NCBI GenBank assembly: GCA_963803155.1
Contig: CAWDMN010000033.1
Location: 124,001 to 188,000 of the forward strand
Direction of reading: 5' to 3'
Length of the DNA: 64,000 nt
From: CAWDMN01 sp963803155
Lineage (GTDB): Bacteria; Acidobacteriota; Terriglobia; Versatilivoradales; Versatilivoraceae
In this document: one piece after another, positions 36,146 through 45,375 of the stretch
Position numbering within the stretch: the stretch's first letter is position 1
Layout: each line of letters opens with the position of its first letter
Notes under the pieces: model-generated
Database searches by the model: none
What the model was told of the DNA's origin: nothing
The model's input: the letters and a program-made list of their open reading frames with translations, nothing else
Translations under genes and position numbers: made by a program

Positions 36146-36379
36146 GTGGCTGAAACAATAATCACCATAAATACCGATGGGTCCATCCGCGTCGAAGGGG
36201 AATTTGCCATCTACGATAAGGAAGGAAATCGGTTTGACCTGGGGGGACGCGTCAAAATTGGTTTGTGCCGATGCACGCATTCTCAAAATCAACCTTTTTG
36301 TGATGGCTCTCATCGCAAGGTTGGATTCCAGTCTGAAATCAAGGCCCGGGCGCTCCCTCCTCAAACCGAAAAAGTCTGA
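36146..36379 (+). CDS. CDGSH iron-sulfur domain protein
   Basis: 77 residues with a GTG start at 36146, preceded by GAAAGGA. The CDGSH signature CRCTHSQNQPFCDGSHRKVGF supplies the three Cys and one His that hold a redox-active 2Fe-2S cluster. The N-terminal strand region (IRVEGEFAIYDKEGNRF) is typical of soluble bacterial members, which are thought to serve electron transfer or cluster transfer. The gene stands alone between inverted repeat copies. Confidence 0.92.
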   Translation: MAETIITINTDGSIRVEGEFAIYDKEGNRFDLGGRVKIGLCRCTHSQNQPFCDGSHRKVGFQSEIKARALPPQTEKV

Positions 36380-36490
36380 CATTAAAAGGAATCAGAAGAG
36401 CACGGTTTACTCTCCCTAAATCGGACCAATGCCTTGAGTTCAGGCTCCTTTCATTCCAGCGAAGTTTTCCTAAACACAGTTTCTTTTCCG

Positions 36491-36564
36491 GATGCAATCC
36501 AATGTGTGACAGAATGAACCTGTCGCGCTGACCATCTGAACTGAGCAATAGCCGGGAGGGCGAG
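36491..36564 (-). repeat. Dispersed repeat, right inverted copy flanking CDGSH gene
   Basis: Reverse-oriented partner of 35984-36060, about 80 percent identical. Just outside it a GC-rich hairpin (GGGAGG-N3-GCCTCCC) occurs at about 36554-36570. The rest of 36380-36729 holds no gene and should contain the promoter of the his cluster. Confidence 0.7.
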
Positions 36565-36729
36565 CCTCCCGTGTATTCCATCCTTTGGCACACGCTCGCT
36601 CCTGTCGTACCACGAATCTTTTCCAGCTCAGTTTATCTTTTGTCATCTTTCCGGTAGAATCTCTTTTCGCCTAAGGGCTGCGTTGCCGACAAGCTAGGGG
36701 AAGCCACGCGGAAGGAGAGGTTCAATTCC

Positions 36730-37818
36730 ATGGATTCAATAACAAAGCCGGAGTATCTTTCAAAAATCAAGCCAGCTGTGCGCCAGGTTCAGGCTTATAC
36801 TCTCCGGCACTTTGACGCCGCCATCAAAATAAATCAAAACGAGAATCCCTTCGATATGCCGGAGCCGGTCAAAGAAGCCGTCGCCAGAGCCATGGCTCAA
36901 AAACCCTGGTCTCGTTACCCTGATTTTGTCCCGACGGAATTGGCCCAAAAGTTAGCCGGCTTTAGTGGCTGGAAATCTGAAGGGATTCTGGTGGGCAACG
37001 GTTCCAATGAGTTGATTCAGGCCATCCTCGCCGTGATTGTCCAGCCTGGGACTTCAGTGGTTCTGCCGCAACCCACCTTCACGCTTTATAAGCTGCTGAC
37101 CACGATCATGGGCGGAGATTGCCGTGAAGTCTTTCTGACCGCTGACTTGGAATTTGATGTTGATCGGTTGCTCCAGTCAAGCTCGCACGCCGACTTGACG
37201 ATTATTTGTTCTCCAAACAATCCTACGGGATGCCTGTTGAGTCATGAAAAGCTTCGGCAAATTCTGAAATCCACGTCCGGCCTGGTGGTTCTCGATGAGG
37301 CTTACCACGAGTTCAGCGGCCAGACCGCGGTCCCATTGCTCGGAGAATTCGACAACTTAATTGTTTTGCGAACATTCTCGAAAGCCATGGCAATGGCGGG
37401 ATTGCGCGTGGGATATTTGTTGGGGGCGCCGGAGATTGTCCGCGAAATCGGCAAGGCAAAACTTCCCTATAATCTCAATATCTTCTCGATGGCCGCGGCC
37501 CAAGCCGCCATTGAACATTTTGATCTTCTGAAACCGCAAATTGAATTGATAATCCGGGAACGTGATCGCGTTCATGCTATACTCCGGGAGATGGCGGGAG
37601 TGCGGGTTTATCCGTCGCAAGCCAATTTTTTGGCCCTGGAGACGGATATCCCTCCCGCGGAACTATTTGATCTGCTTTATCAGGAAGGTATTCTGGTTCG
37701 CGACATCAGCAAATATCCGATGTTAAGCCGTTTTCTACGAATCAGCATCGGTTCTCCCGCGGAAAACGATAAGTTTCTGGAATGTTTCAAGAAAATCTTG
37801 AGGTCGCGCGGGAAGTGA
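36730..37818 (+). CDS. hisC: Histidinol-phosphate aminotransferase
   Basis: 362 residues. A fold-type I PLP enzyme with Lys218 in RTFSKAMAMAGLRVGY, the NQNENPFDMPEPV opening and ICSPNNPTGCLL. It converts imidazole-acetol phosphate plus glutamate to histidinol phosphate. It is the first gene of the his-trp cluster, with GAAGGAG before the ATG. Its position next to hisB supports histidinol phosphate rather than another amino acid as substrate; broad activity on aromatic amino acids is possible. Confidence 0.95.
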   Translation: MDSITKPEYLSKIKPAVRQVQAYTLRHFDAAIKINQNENPFDMPEPVKEAVARAMAQKPWSRYPDFVPTELAQKLAGFSGWKSEGILVGNGSNELIQAILAVIVQPGTSVVLPQPTFTLYKLLTTIMGGDCREVFLTADLEFDVDRLLQSSSHADLTIICSPNNPTGCLLSHEKLRQILKSTSGLVVLDEAYHEFSGQTAVPLLGEFDNLIVLRTFSKAMAMAGLRVGYLLGAPEIVREIGKAKLPYNLNIFSMAAAQAAIEHFDLLKPQIELIIRERDRVHAILREMAGVRVYPSQANFLALETDIPPAELFDLLYQEGILVRDISKYPMLSRFLRISIGSPAENDKFLECFKKILRSRGK

Positions 37819-38005
37819 TGCAGATGTTGAACTCCCCAGCCTTCCCCGGGGAAGCAGATTTTGACGGGGAGTAATACCGTCGACTCGACTGGTGAGCAGA
37901 GGGCCCTCTCGGCCTAGAGAGGTCGATGGTCGAATCATAAATGGAATACCGATGGAAAAAGTCGGCTCTTTCGACTCAAATGAGCTTTGAGAAAAGGGGG
38001 GGAAT

Positions 38006-38593
38006 GTGATGCGTCAGGCGGAGGTCACTCGCAAAACCAAAGAGACGGATATTTCCGTGAAGCTGAATTTGGACGGAACCGGCGAATCCACGATTTCTAC
38101 GGGCATTGGTTTTTTTGACCACATGCTGACCCTTTTTGCCCGGCATGGTCATTTCAATCTTCAGATCCAGTGCCAGGGCGATCTGGACGTGGATGGCCAT
38201 CACACGGTGGAAGACGTCGGGCTGGCTTTGGGAGAAGCGATCACCCGGGCCGTCGGAACTAAAGAGGGAATTACACGCTTTGGAACCTTCTACGTTCCTA
38301 TGGATGAAGCTCTCTGCCGGGTCGTTGTGGATCTGTCCGGGCGTCCCTTCCTGGTCTGCAAAGCTGAATTTCCGCGGGAGAATATGGGAGAAATGAATAC
38401 GGAACTTGTGGAGGAATTCTTCCGCGCCCTGGCTACGCAGGGGCGAATGAATCTGCACATTGAGGTGCTCTATGGGAGGAATTGCCATCACATGGCGGAA
38501 GCGATGTTCAAAGCTGCCGCCAGGGCTCTGGCAGCCGCAGTTTCCCTCGACGGCAGGGTGAAAGGAATTCCTTCCACAAAAGGGATACTATAA
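38006..38593 (+). CDS. hisB: Imidazoleglycerol-phosphate dehydratase
   Basis: 195 residues, the monofunctional form without the phosphatase domain. Metal-binding His clusters are visible in GFFDHML, DGHHTVEDVG and NCHHMAEA, with DEALCRVVVDLSGRP between them. The GTG at 38006 or the ATG at 38009 could be used, both behind AAGGGGGGG. It dehydrates imidazole-glycerol phosphate to imidazole-acetol phosphate. hisH begins on the base after its stop codon. Confidence 0.97.
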   Translation: MMRQAEVTRKTKETDISVKLNLDGTGESTISTGIGFFDHMLTLFARHGHFNLQIQCQGDLDVDGHHTVEDVGLALGEAITRAVGTKEGITRFGTFYVPMDEALCRVVVDLSGRPFLVCKAEFPRENMGEMNTELVEEFFRALATQGRMNLHIEVLYGRNCHHMAEAMFKAAARALAAAVSLDGRVKGIPSTKGIL

Positions 38594-39190
38594 ATGATTA
38601 CGATCATCGATTATGCCATCAACAATCTGCGCAGCGTCGAAAAAGCCCTGCAACATCTGGGAATCCCCGTGGAAGCCACTTCCTCGCCAGAGCGCATCCA
38701 GTCAGCCGAAAAGTTGATCCTGCCCGGTGTCGGCGCTTTTGCCGATGCGATGGCTAACCTGGAGGCAAAGCAGCTGAAAGGACTGATCATGAAGAAAGTC
38801 CGGGAAGGCACTCCTCTATTGGGAGTCTGTCTCGGCCTGCAATTGTTGTTCAGCGAAAGTGAAGAGTTTGGGCAACATGCCGGCCTGGATCTTTTCCCTG
38901 GGAAAGTCCGGCGCCTTCCCTCATCGGTTAAGGTTCCCCACATCGGCTGGAACCAGCTTCACATCAAGCAATCAGACCCATTGCTGCAAAATGTCCCGGA
39001 TGGCTCTTTTGTTTACTTCGTCCATTCATATTATGCCGAGGCAGACCCCGCGCAAGTCCTGGCCACCACGGATTATGGGATGGAATTCCCCGCCATTACC
39101 CGCCGGGAAAATGTCTGGGCGACCCAGTTTCACCCGGAAAAGAGCCAGGATATCGGCCTGCAAATCCTGAAAAATTTTGCGGCTCTATAA
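38594..39190 (+). CDS. hisH: Imidazole glycerol phosphate synthase, glutaminase subunit
   Basis: 198 residues. A class I glutamine amidotransferase with Cys79 in LLGVCLGLQLLF and the His-Glu pair in WATQFHPEKS. It feeds ammonia from glutamine to HisF (encoded 1.2 kb downstream), making imidazole-glycerol phosphate and AICAR. It has no spacer to hisB, so it depends on translational coupling. Confidence 0.97.
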   Translation: MITIIDYAINNLRSVEKALQHLGIPVEATSSPERIQSAEKLILPGVGAFADAMANLEAKQLKGLIMKKVREGTPLLGVCLGLQLLFSESEEFGQHAGLDLFPGKVRRLPSSVKVPHIGWNQLHIKQSDPLLQNVPDGSFVYFVHSYYAEADPAQVLATTDYGMEFPAITRRENVWATQFHPEKSQDIGLQILKNFAAL

Positions 39191-39208
39191 AATTGAGAGC
39201 ACAATCTC

Positions 39209-39242
39209 GCGGCTTTTCGGGATACATTTTTCGGAAAGCCGC
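39209..39242 (+). promoter_or_regulatory. Hairpin in the hisH-hisA spacer
   Basis: GCGGCTTT (39209-39216) pairs perfectly with AAAGCCGC (39235-39242) around an 18-nt loop. It lies 18 bp after hisH in an unusually long (239-bp) spacer for a his operon. It may reduce read-through or set transcript stability. No T-run follows directly. Confidence 0.4.
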
Positions 39243-39429
39243 CATATTTCCCGTGCCATTTCAAAGCCGATTGTGTTATATTGGCATCCTTATGATGCAG
39301 GCACTATTCAGACCCTTCAAAGAGCCTCACCACCCGTTGCTACCTTGGCATTGGGGGCCCACCCCCGCCTAATTTTTTATTTATCATAATTTCTTTTTTT
39401 TAAGCACCACACAATTCGTGGAGTTAGGT

Positions 39430-40152
39430 ATGATCATTTATCCCGCCATTGATATGCGTCAAGGCAAATGTGTAAGATTGCTTCAAGGCGAGGCGAGCCG
39501 AGAAACCGTTTATTTCGATGATCCTGTCTCCGTAGCCCTCCGCTGGGAGGCGGAAGGCGCCCAATGGTTGCATCTGGTCGATCTCGATGGCGCGATGACC
39601 GCCGACCGGCAGAACCGCGCCCTAGCCAAACGGATCATCCGGACACTAAAAATCCCAGTCCAATTGGGTGGGGGATTGCGCCAGATGGAAGATCTGGAGG
39701 AAATTTTTTCGGCTGGAGTGTCGCGCGCTATTTTGGGAACCGCGGCCGTAAATGATCGAGATTTCTTAATGGCTGCCCTCGAACGGTTCGGTGGCAGGAT
39801 CGGAGTTGGCATCGATGCCCGCAACGGGCAAGTGGCAACAAAGGGTTGGCAACAGCTCGAGTCTTTGAGTGCGCTTGACTTCGCCAAATCCCTGGGCGCA
39901 CTGGGGGTGCGGCGGTTAGTGTACACGGACATTTCGCGGGATGGCATGCTCACTGGATCCAACGTAGCCGCTACCCGGCAAGTAGCTGAGGAAAGTGGTC
40001 TGACGGTAATTGCTTCTGGCGGTGTCAGCAGCCTGGTTGACCTGCGCCAACTCAAGAGTTTGGAAGTTTGCGGAGTGGAGGGAATCATCGTCGGGAAAGC
40101 CCTCTATGAGCGCAAATTCACCCTGGCGGAGGCATTGGCTGCGGTGAAGTAG
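39430..40152 (+). CDS. hisA: ProFAR isomerase (phosphoribosylformimino-AICAR-P isomerase)
   Basis: 240 residues from the ATG at 39430, six bases after GGAG; an upstream in-frame GTG at 39418 is part of that site. The half-barrel duplication is visible: IYPAIDMRQGKCVRL with catalytic Asp, and LVYTDISRDGMLTG with the second Asp. Phosphate-binding glycine loops are QLGGGLRQ and IASGGVSSL. It opens the aminoaldose of ProFAR in histidine synthesis. Confidence 0.96.
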   Translation: MIIYPAIDMRQGKCVRLLQGEASRETVYFDDPVSVALRWEAEGAQWLHLVDLDGAMTADRQNRALAKRIIRTLKIPVQLGGGLRQMEDLEEIFSAGVSRAILGTAAVNDRDFLMAALERFGGRIGVGIDARNGQVATKGWQQLESLSALDFAKSLGALGVRRLVYTDISRDGMLTGSNVAATRQVAEESGLTVIASGGVSSLVDLRQLKSLEVCGVEGIIVGKALYERKFTLAEALAAVK

Positions 40153-40411
40153 AACGGAGGCCTTGGCCCATGCGCGGATGAGGATGAAGGGCCAGTCCGC
40201 CAGCCGATGGGCGCAGCAAGGAATTCGGCGACATCGCCGAGAATCCGCGGCTGGAGGAAAAACGCTTGCCGTGGCTACGACCGAGTGGTCCCGTTTTAAG
40301 TTCAAGAGGCTTGGTTCACCGCCAACCTTAGGATTGTCAGCTTTAACGGCCCCCGGCGCTGTTTCTGAAAGACGTTGTCAACTCTTCTGCCGTTCACTAC
40401 AATGGAGGACT

Positions 40412-41185
40412 ATGCTTGCTAAGCGGATTATTCCCTGTCTAGACGTCGACCGCGGACGCGTCGTAAAAGGGGTGAATTTCGTCGAGCTCATTGATGCGGG
40501 CGATCCTGTCGAATGTGGGCACCGTTATGACCTGGCGGGCGCGGATGAGTTGGTTTTTTTGGACATTACGGCCTCTTCGGATGCTCGGAACATCGTGCTG
40601 GACATGGTGCGCCGGGTTGCCGACACTGTATTCATCCCTTTCACGGTGGGTGGCGGTTTGCGAAATGTCGAAGATATCCGGGAGATTTTGCGGGCCGGGG
40701 CCGACAAGGTGTCCCTCAACACGGCGGCCATAAAGAATCCCACTGTGATTCGGGAGGGAGCGGAAACATTTGGCACGCAATGTATTGTTGTAGCAATCGA
40801 TGCCAAGCAGCGTGCCACTCCAATGTCCGGAGGTCTTTCGGATTGGGAAGTATACATCCACGGGGGCCGCACCCCGACGGGGATTGACGCCGTGGAGTGG
40901 GCAGTCCGCGCGGAATCGCAAGGCGCGGGAGAAATTCTTCTCACCAGCATGGACCGGGATGGCACCAAGGACGGATACGACTTGCCTCTCTTAAAAGCCA
41001 TCACTAGCCGGGTTCGAATACCCGTGATTGCCTCCGGCGGAGTGGGTAATCTGGACCATATCTATCAGGGGCTGACGGAAGGTGGGGCCAGTGCGGCCTT
41101 GGCGGCTTCTATTTTCCATTTTGGAACTTATACGATTCAGCAGGCCAAAGGGTATTTGCGCGGCCGTGGTGTCTTAGTTCGATGA
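40412..41185 (+). CDS. hisF: Imidazole glycerol phosphate synthase, cyclase subunit
   Basis: 257 residues from the ATG at 40412 just after GGAGG; the frame is open 250 bp upstream but lacks HisF sequence there. Catalytic residues are the Asp of IIPCLDVDRGRVVKG and the Asp of LLTSMDRDGTKDGYD. It is the TIM-barrel partner of HisH. The 259-bp hisA-hisF spacer shows no recognised element. Confidence 0.97.
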   Translation: MLAKRIIPCLDVDRGRVVKGVNFVELIDAGDPVECGHRYDLAGADELVFLDITASSDARNIVLDMVRRVADTVFIPFTVGGGLRNVEDIREILRAGADKVSLNTAAIKNPTVIREGAETFGTQCIVVAIDAKQRATPMSGGLSDWEVYIHGGRTPTGIDAVEWAVRAESQGAGEILLTSMDRDGTKDGYDLPLLKAITSRVRIPVIASGGVGNLDHIYQGLTEGGASAALAASIFHFGTYTIQQAKGYLRGRGVLVR

Positions 41186-41358
41186 TGATTCCCTGGAGAG
41201 GCGCTTTCGCCTAATTTGTATCAGTTTAGCTCAATGAGTTGTTTCCTCTGTTGAATGAAATGAAATTGTGCAGGAGCCTCTGCGGCCAGTTTGATGTCCC
41301 GTTGTTTACGAAGCTTTTATGGGGAACGCTATAGTTAATTTTTTCGGGAGCTGCCCAT

Positions 41359-41452
41359 GCCAGCGGGGCCGTTATACACGATGATGGGAATCCCCAGGCC
41401 ACACAGGTCTCCAAGAACTGTGTGGCCTCTGGCCTCGGGATTTTTTCAGGAG
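41359..41452 (+). repeat. Modular intergenic element, copy 3, ending in the hisI ribosome site
   Basis: It starts with CATGCCAGCGGGG, has the inverted repeat AGGCCACACAG / CTGTGTGGCCT (41396-41428), and ends GGCCTCGGGATTTTTTCAGGAG. The final AGGAG is the only ribosome site for hisI, 11 nt upstream of its ATG. The arrangement parallels 12609-12705. A hairpin so near the site could affect hisI translation. Confidence 0.7.
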
Positions 41453-41463
41453 ATCAATTTCTC

Positions 41464-41829
41464 ATGACGATAGAATCGACTTCAAAGGCATTGCTGGATA
41501 AACTAAAATTTAATGATCGTGGATTGATTCCCGCCATTGTGCAGGATGCTGCCACCTCCAGAGTTTTGATGGTGGCCTATATGACTCGACAGACGCTGGA
41601 ACAATCGCTGGAAATCAAAGAAACCGTCTTTTGGAGCCGTAGCCGCCAAGAGGTATGGCATAAGGGCGCCACATCCGGAAACACGCAGCAAATTTGCCGG
41701 ATTGAAACTGATTGCGACCTCGACACTCTTTTGATTTTTGTCGCCCCCCGAGGCCCCGCCTGCCATACGGGAGCGACGAGCTGCTTTTATAACCTGGTGT
41801 ATTCTGAGGGAAAGGGGGATACCCATTGA
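41464..41829 (+). CDS. hisI: Phosphoribosyl-AMP cyclohydrolase
   Basis: 121 residues, so the monofunctional cyclohydrolase without a HisE domain. Zinc-binding Cys residues are in IETDCDLD and ACHTGATSC; VLMVAYMTRQTL and FWSRSRQEVWHKGATSGN are family signatures. It opens the purine ring of phosphoribosyl-AMP. No hisE is present in the window, so the pyrophosphohydrolase must be elsewhere. The start is the ATG at 41464; the frame opens at a GTG inside the upstream hairpin. Confidence 0.96.
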   Translation: MTIESTSKALLDKLKFNDRGLIPAIVQDAATSRVLMVAYMTRQTLEQSLEIKETVFWSRSRQEVWHKGATSGNTQQICRIETDCDLDTLLIFVAPRGPACHTGATSCFYNLVYSEGKGDTH

Positions 41830-41895
41830 GCAAGCAAAGGCCAAGCCCGCACGGCGCGCGGGATTTCCTGCTCTGGCTCATGGGCGCTTTCGCTT

Positions 41896-43377
41896 ATGGT
41901 TCAACCCAGTTATGAGGAATTCATCCAATTGACCCAGGAAGGCAACATCATTCCTGTCTACAAAACGGTTTCGGCTGACCTTTTGACCCCCGTCCTGGCC
42001 TATTTAAAAATTGCGTCCGGCGCCAGTCACGCTTTTTTGTTGGAGAGTGTTGAGGGAGGCGAAAAAATTGCCCGCTATTCTTTCTTGGGGTGCAATCCTT
42101 TCCTAGTCATACGGGCGACTGGTGAGACTATCGAAATCCTGCGGCACGGACGAATCGCCAAGCGCCGGGGATCGCTCCCCGATGTCATTCAAAAAATCAC
42201 GGAGCGATACAAAGCCGTGAAATTGCCGGGACTCCCTCCCTTTTCGGGTGGCGCCGTCGGCTATTTTGCCTACGATGCCATCCGCTGGGCCGAAGACATC
42301 CCTCATCATGGCCGCGACGAACTGCAGATGGACGATGGGATGCTGATGTTCTTTTCCAACCTGCTGGCCTTTGATCATGTCCGCCAACAAATCATGATCA
42401 TTTCCAATGTCATTTTGGATGAGGAAAATGTCGATCTGGCCGCCAAATACCAGAAAGCCCTTAAGGATATTCAAATCCTCGAGGAGATGTTGGATGAACC
42501 CGCCGTCATCCCGGAGTTCGGTGTTGCGGAGAACCGGGCCTTGGATATCCGGTCCAACTTTTCCAAGCCGGATTATTTCAAGGCCGTCGACAAAGCCAAG
42601 GAACACATCCGGATCGGCGATATTTTTCAGGTGGTTCTCTCGCAGCGTTTTACCGCTCCCATCACGGCGGATCCTTTTAACATTTATCGGGCCTTGCGCA
42701 TTGTGAATCCCTCCCCTTACATGTTCTTCCTGAAAATCCAGAATGGCACGGTCATCGGTTCTTCGCCCGAAATGCTGGTCCGGGTATCTGAAGGGACGGC
42801 CCAATATCGGCCCATTGCGGGCACGCGACCTCGCGGGGAAAACGATGCCGACGATGCCCTGCTGGAAGCCGAATTGAAAGCCGATGAAAAGGAAAAGGCA
42901 GAGCATGTAATGCTGGTGGATTTGGGACGCAACGATTTGGGCAGAGTCTGCGAGTATGGAAGCGTGGAAGTCGACAATCTAATGTTCATCGAAAAGTATT
43001 CTCACGTCATGCACCTGGTTTCCAGCCTCCACGGGAAGCTGCGTTCGGATGTCAATCGTTTTTCCGCCTTGATGAGTTGCTTCCCCGCTGGCACCGTGAC
43101 TGGCGCCCCGAAGGTGCGCGCCATGCAAATCATCGACGAATTGGAACCGCACAAGCGGGGAGTTTACGCTGGCGCCATTCTCTACCTGGATTTTTCCGGA
43201 AATCTAGATTCCTGTATCGCAATCCGCACCCTGGTCACCAAAGATGGGAAAGCTTACATCCAGGCGGGGGGAGGCATTGTAGCCGACTCCGTTCCTGAAA
43301 ATGAATATCAGGAGACCATTAACAAGTCCCGGGCTTTAATCAAAGCCGTAGAGATGGCTGAGCAGGGGTTTAAATGA
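41896..43377 (+). CDS. trpE: Anthranilate synthase component I
   Basis: 493 residues. Chorismate-binding core signatures: GSSPEMLVRV, IAGTRPRGENDADD, LVDLGRNDLGRVCEYG, EKYSHVMHLVS, CFPAGTVTGAPKVRAM. The N-terminal LLESVEGGEKIARYSF holds the Ser region of the usual tryptophan feedback site, so inhibition by tryptophan is expected. It uses ammonia from TrpG to make anthranilate. The start is 67 bp after hisI, joining the his and trp blocks. The stop codon is followed within two bases by a heptamer array. Confidence 0.97.
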   Translation: MVQPSYEEFIQLTQEGNIIPVYKTVSADLLTPVLAYLKIASGASHAFLLESVEGGEKIARYSFLGCNPFLVIRATGETIEILRHGRIAKRRGSLPDVIQKITERYKAVKLPGLPPFSGGAVGYFAYDAIRWAEDIPHHGRDELQMDDGMLMFFSNLLAFDHVRQQIMIISNVILDEENVDLAAKYQKALKDIQILEEMLDEPAVIPEFGVAENRALDIRSNFSKPDYFKAVDKAKEHIRIGDIFQVVLSQRFTAPITADPFNIYRALRIVNPSPYMFFLKIQNGTVIGSSPEMLVRVSEGTAQYRPIAGTRPRGENDADDALLEAELKADEKEKAEHVMLVDLGRNDLGRVCEYGSVEVDNLMFIEKYSHVMHLVSSLHGKLRSDVNRFSALMSCFPAGTVTGAPKVRAMQIIDELEPHKRGVYAGAILYLDFSGNLDSCIAIRTLVTKDGKAYIQAGGGIVADSVPENEYQETINKSRALIKAVEMAEQGFK

Positions 43378-43378
43378 T

Positions 43379-43476
43379 GGCAAACGGCAGACGGCAGACG
43401 GCAAACGGCAGACGGCAAACGGCAGACGGCAAACGGCGAACGGCGAACGGCGAACGGCAAACGGCAAACGGCAAAC
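43379..43476 (+). repeat. Heptamer array, 14 units of GGCARAC/GGCGAAC
   Basis: Fourteen exact 7-bp units (GGCAAAC, GGCAGAC and GGCGAAC variants) start right after the trpE stop codon. The period of seven shifts the frame each unit. The same unit makes up the arrays at 1068-1270, 42 kb away. It lengthens the trpE-trpG gap to 348 bp, a distance unusual for a gene pair encoding one enzyme complex. Confidence 0.9.
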
Positions 43477-43585
43477 GGGGCGGATTGCAGAGGGCGACAG
43501 CTGGTCTCTATCCAAGGATGGAAAGTGGCAGGGGGGATTAGTTCTGGCGTGACTTCGTCTCGGACTATAGGGACTTACTAATTCC

Positions 43586-43629
43586 CATTACAAAAATTGA
43601 CTCAAAATCGTCGACATTTGTGGCTCAAG
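43586..43629 (+). repeat. 44-bp element upstream of trpG (copy A)
   Basis: It matches 49543-49586, upstream of chorismate mutase, at 37 of 44 positions, including TTGACTCAAA and TTTGTGGC. It lies 96 bp before trpG. It may be a regulatory site or a dispersed repeat. A weaker partial match (AATTCATCGATTTTTGTCGC) lies at about 45576-45595, upstream of trpC. Confidence 0.6.
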
Positions 43630-43725
43630 CGAATTGTCAGGATTGCGGCGAATCAGCGCGCGTAATTTCCCCGCGTTCTGAAATCTGAAACTTGAAACCT
43701 CTCATTGAAAAGGTGCAAGAAATCC

Positions 43726-44289
<564 letters not shown>

Positions 44290-44343
44290 TTTTGAAAATA
44301 TTCCCGTCGCAAGACCTCAATTTTGGCCAGGAAACTTGTCATC

Positions 44344-45375
44344 ATGATCGACGCATTTTATAAAGAAATCATCTCAAAACTTCACAAGCGAATCGACCTG
44401 GAAACTACCCAGGCGGAACAGCTGTCTGAGGAAATTCTCCAGGGCAGTTTTACTCCGATCCAGACCGCGGGTCTGCTGACGGCTTTATCCATGAAGGGGG
44501 AGTCGGGGGGAGAAATTGCCGGATTTGCCCGAAGCATGCGATGTCATGCCTTGCGGCTGGAACACTCCATGCCTCAAGCCATTGATATCGTGGGAACCGG
44601 CGGAGACGCCCGGGGGACTTTTAATATTTCCACCACGGCTGCCTTTGTCGTGGCTGGCGCCGGCATTCCGGTCGCAAAGCATGGCAACCGAGGAGTATCA
44701 AGTCCCTGTGGCAGCGCCGATGTCTTGAATCATCTGGGTGTTTGTATCGATGCTCCCTTCAAGGTTCTCAGAGGATGTCTTGAAGAGGGCGGGATCACTT
44801 TTTTATTTGCGCCGTTGTTTCACCCCGCCATGAAGAGGGTGGCCCCAATCCGCCAGGAGCTTGGACTGCGCACCATTTTCAACCATTTGGGCCCATTGTT
44901 GAATCCGGCGGGAGTCCGGCGGCAGGTGATCGGAGTCTTCTCATGTCATCTGACTCCAATTTTTGCCGATGCTTTGAACCAGCTGGATTGTGAAAGAGCC
45001 TGGATTTTCTCTTCGGAGGATGGCCTGGATGAAATCACGCTGACCGGTCCCACTCAGGTCACGGAATTGGAAGGCGGACGGACTCGCACTTTCTCCATCG
45101 AACCGGAATCTTATAATCTGGCGCGCTGTCCTTTGAGCGAGCTGACGGGAGGGGGACCGGTCGAGAATGCGGAGATTTTGCGGCAGATCCTGAATGGAAA
45201 GTTGGGAGGAGCGAAGCGCGACGTGGTGCTCTTAAACGCCGCCGCGGGAATTTATGTTTCTGGTCAAGCCTCTTCATTTGAGGAAGGACTGGCCCAAGCC
45301 AGGGAATCTTTGGAAAGCGGGGCCGCCTGGTCTAAATTGGAAGAGCTCTGCCGGCTGTCTCACCAGTCCGCATAG
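44344..45375 (+). CDS. trpD: Anthranilate phosphoribosyltransferase
   Basis: 343 residues from the ATG at 44344. Phosphoribosyl-pyrophosphate loop GTGGDARGTFNIST, then KHGNRGVSSPCGSADVL and NHLGPLLNPAGVRRQVIGV, all family hallmarks. It adds the ribose phosphate to anthranilate. It is a stand-alone TrpD, not fused to TrpG. The 259-bp gap to trpC contains GC-rich inverted repeats and a segment resembling the end of the element at 7398. Confidence 0.97.
   Translation: MIDAFYKEIISKLHKRIDLETTQAEQLSEEILQGSFTPIQTAGLLTALSMKGESGGEIAGFARSMRCHALRLEHSMPQAIDIVGTGGDARGTFNISTTAAFVVAGAGIPVAKHGNRGVSSPCGSADVLNHLGVCIDAPFKVLRGCLEEGGITFLFAPLFHPAMKRVAPIRQELGLRTIFNHLGPLLNPAGVRRQVIGVFSCHLTPIFADALNQLDCERAWIFSSEDGLDEITLTGPTQVTELEGGRTRTFSIEPESYNLARCPLSELTGGGPVENAEILRQILNGKLGGAKRDVVLLNAAAGIYVSGQASSFEEGLAQARESLESGAAWSKLEELCRLSHQSA

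Noticed and set aside
34535..36379. Restriction-modification or defence island around the PD-(D/E)XK protein
   Set aside because: No methyltransferase, specificity subunit, helicase or toxin-antitoxin gene is present within several kilobases.
40995..41040. tRNA-like GGTTCGAATACCC sequence
   Set aside because: It lies inside hisF, in frame with the conserved RVRIPVIASGG segment, and no acceptor or anticodon stem can be drawn around it.
43379..43476. CRISPR-like array
   Set aside because: Units are contiguous 7-mers without spacers; it is a short tandem repeat, not a CRISPR.
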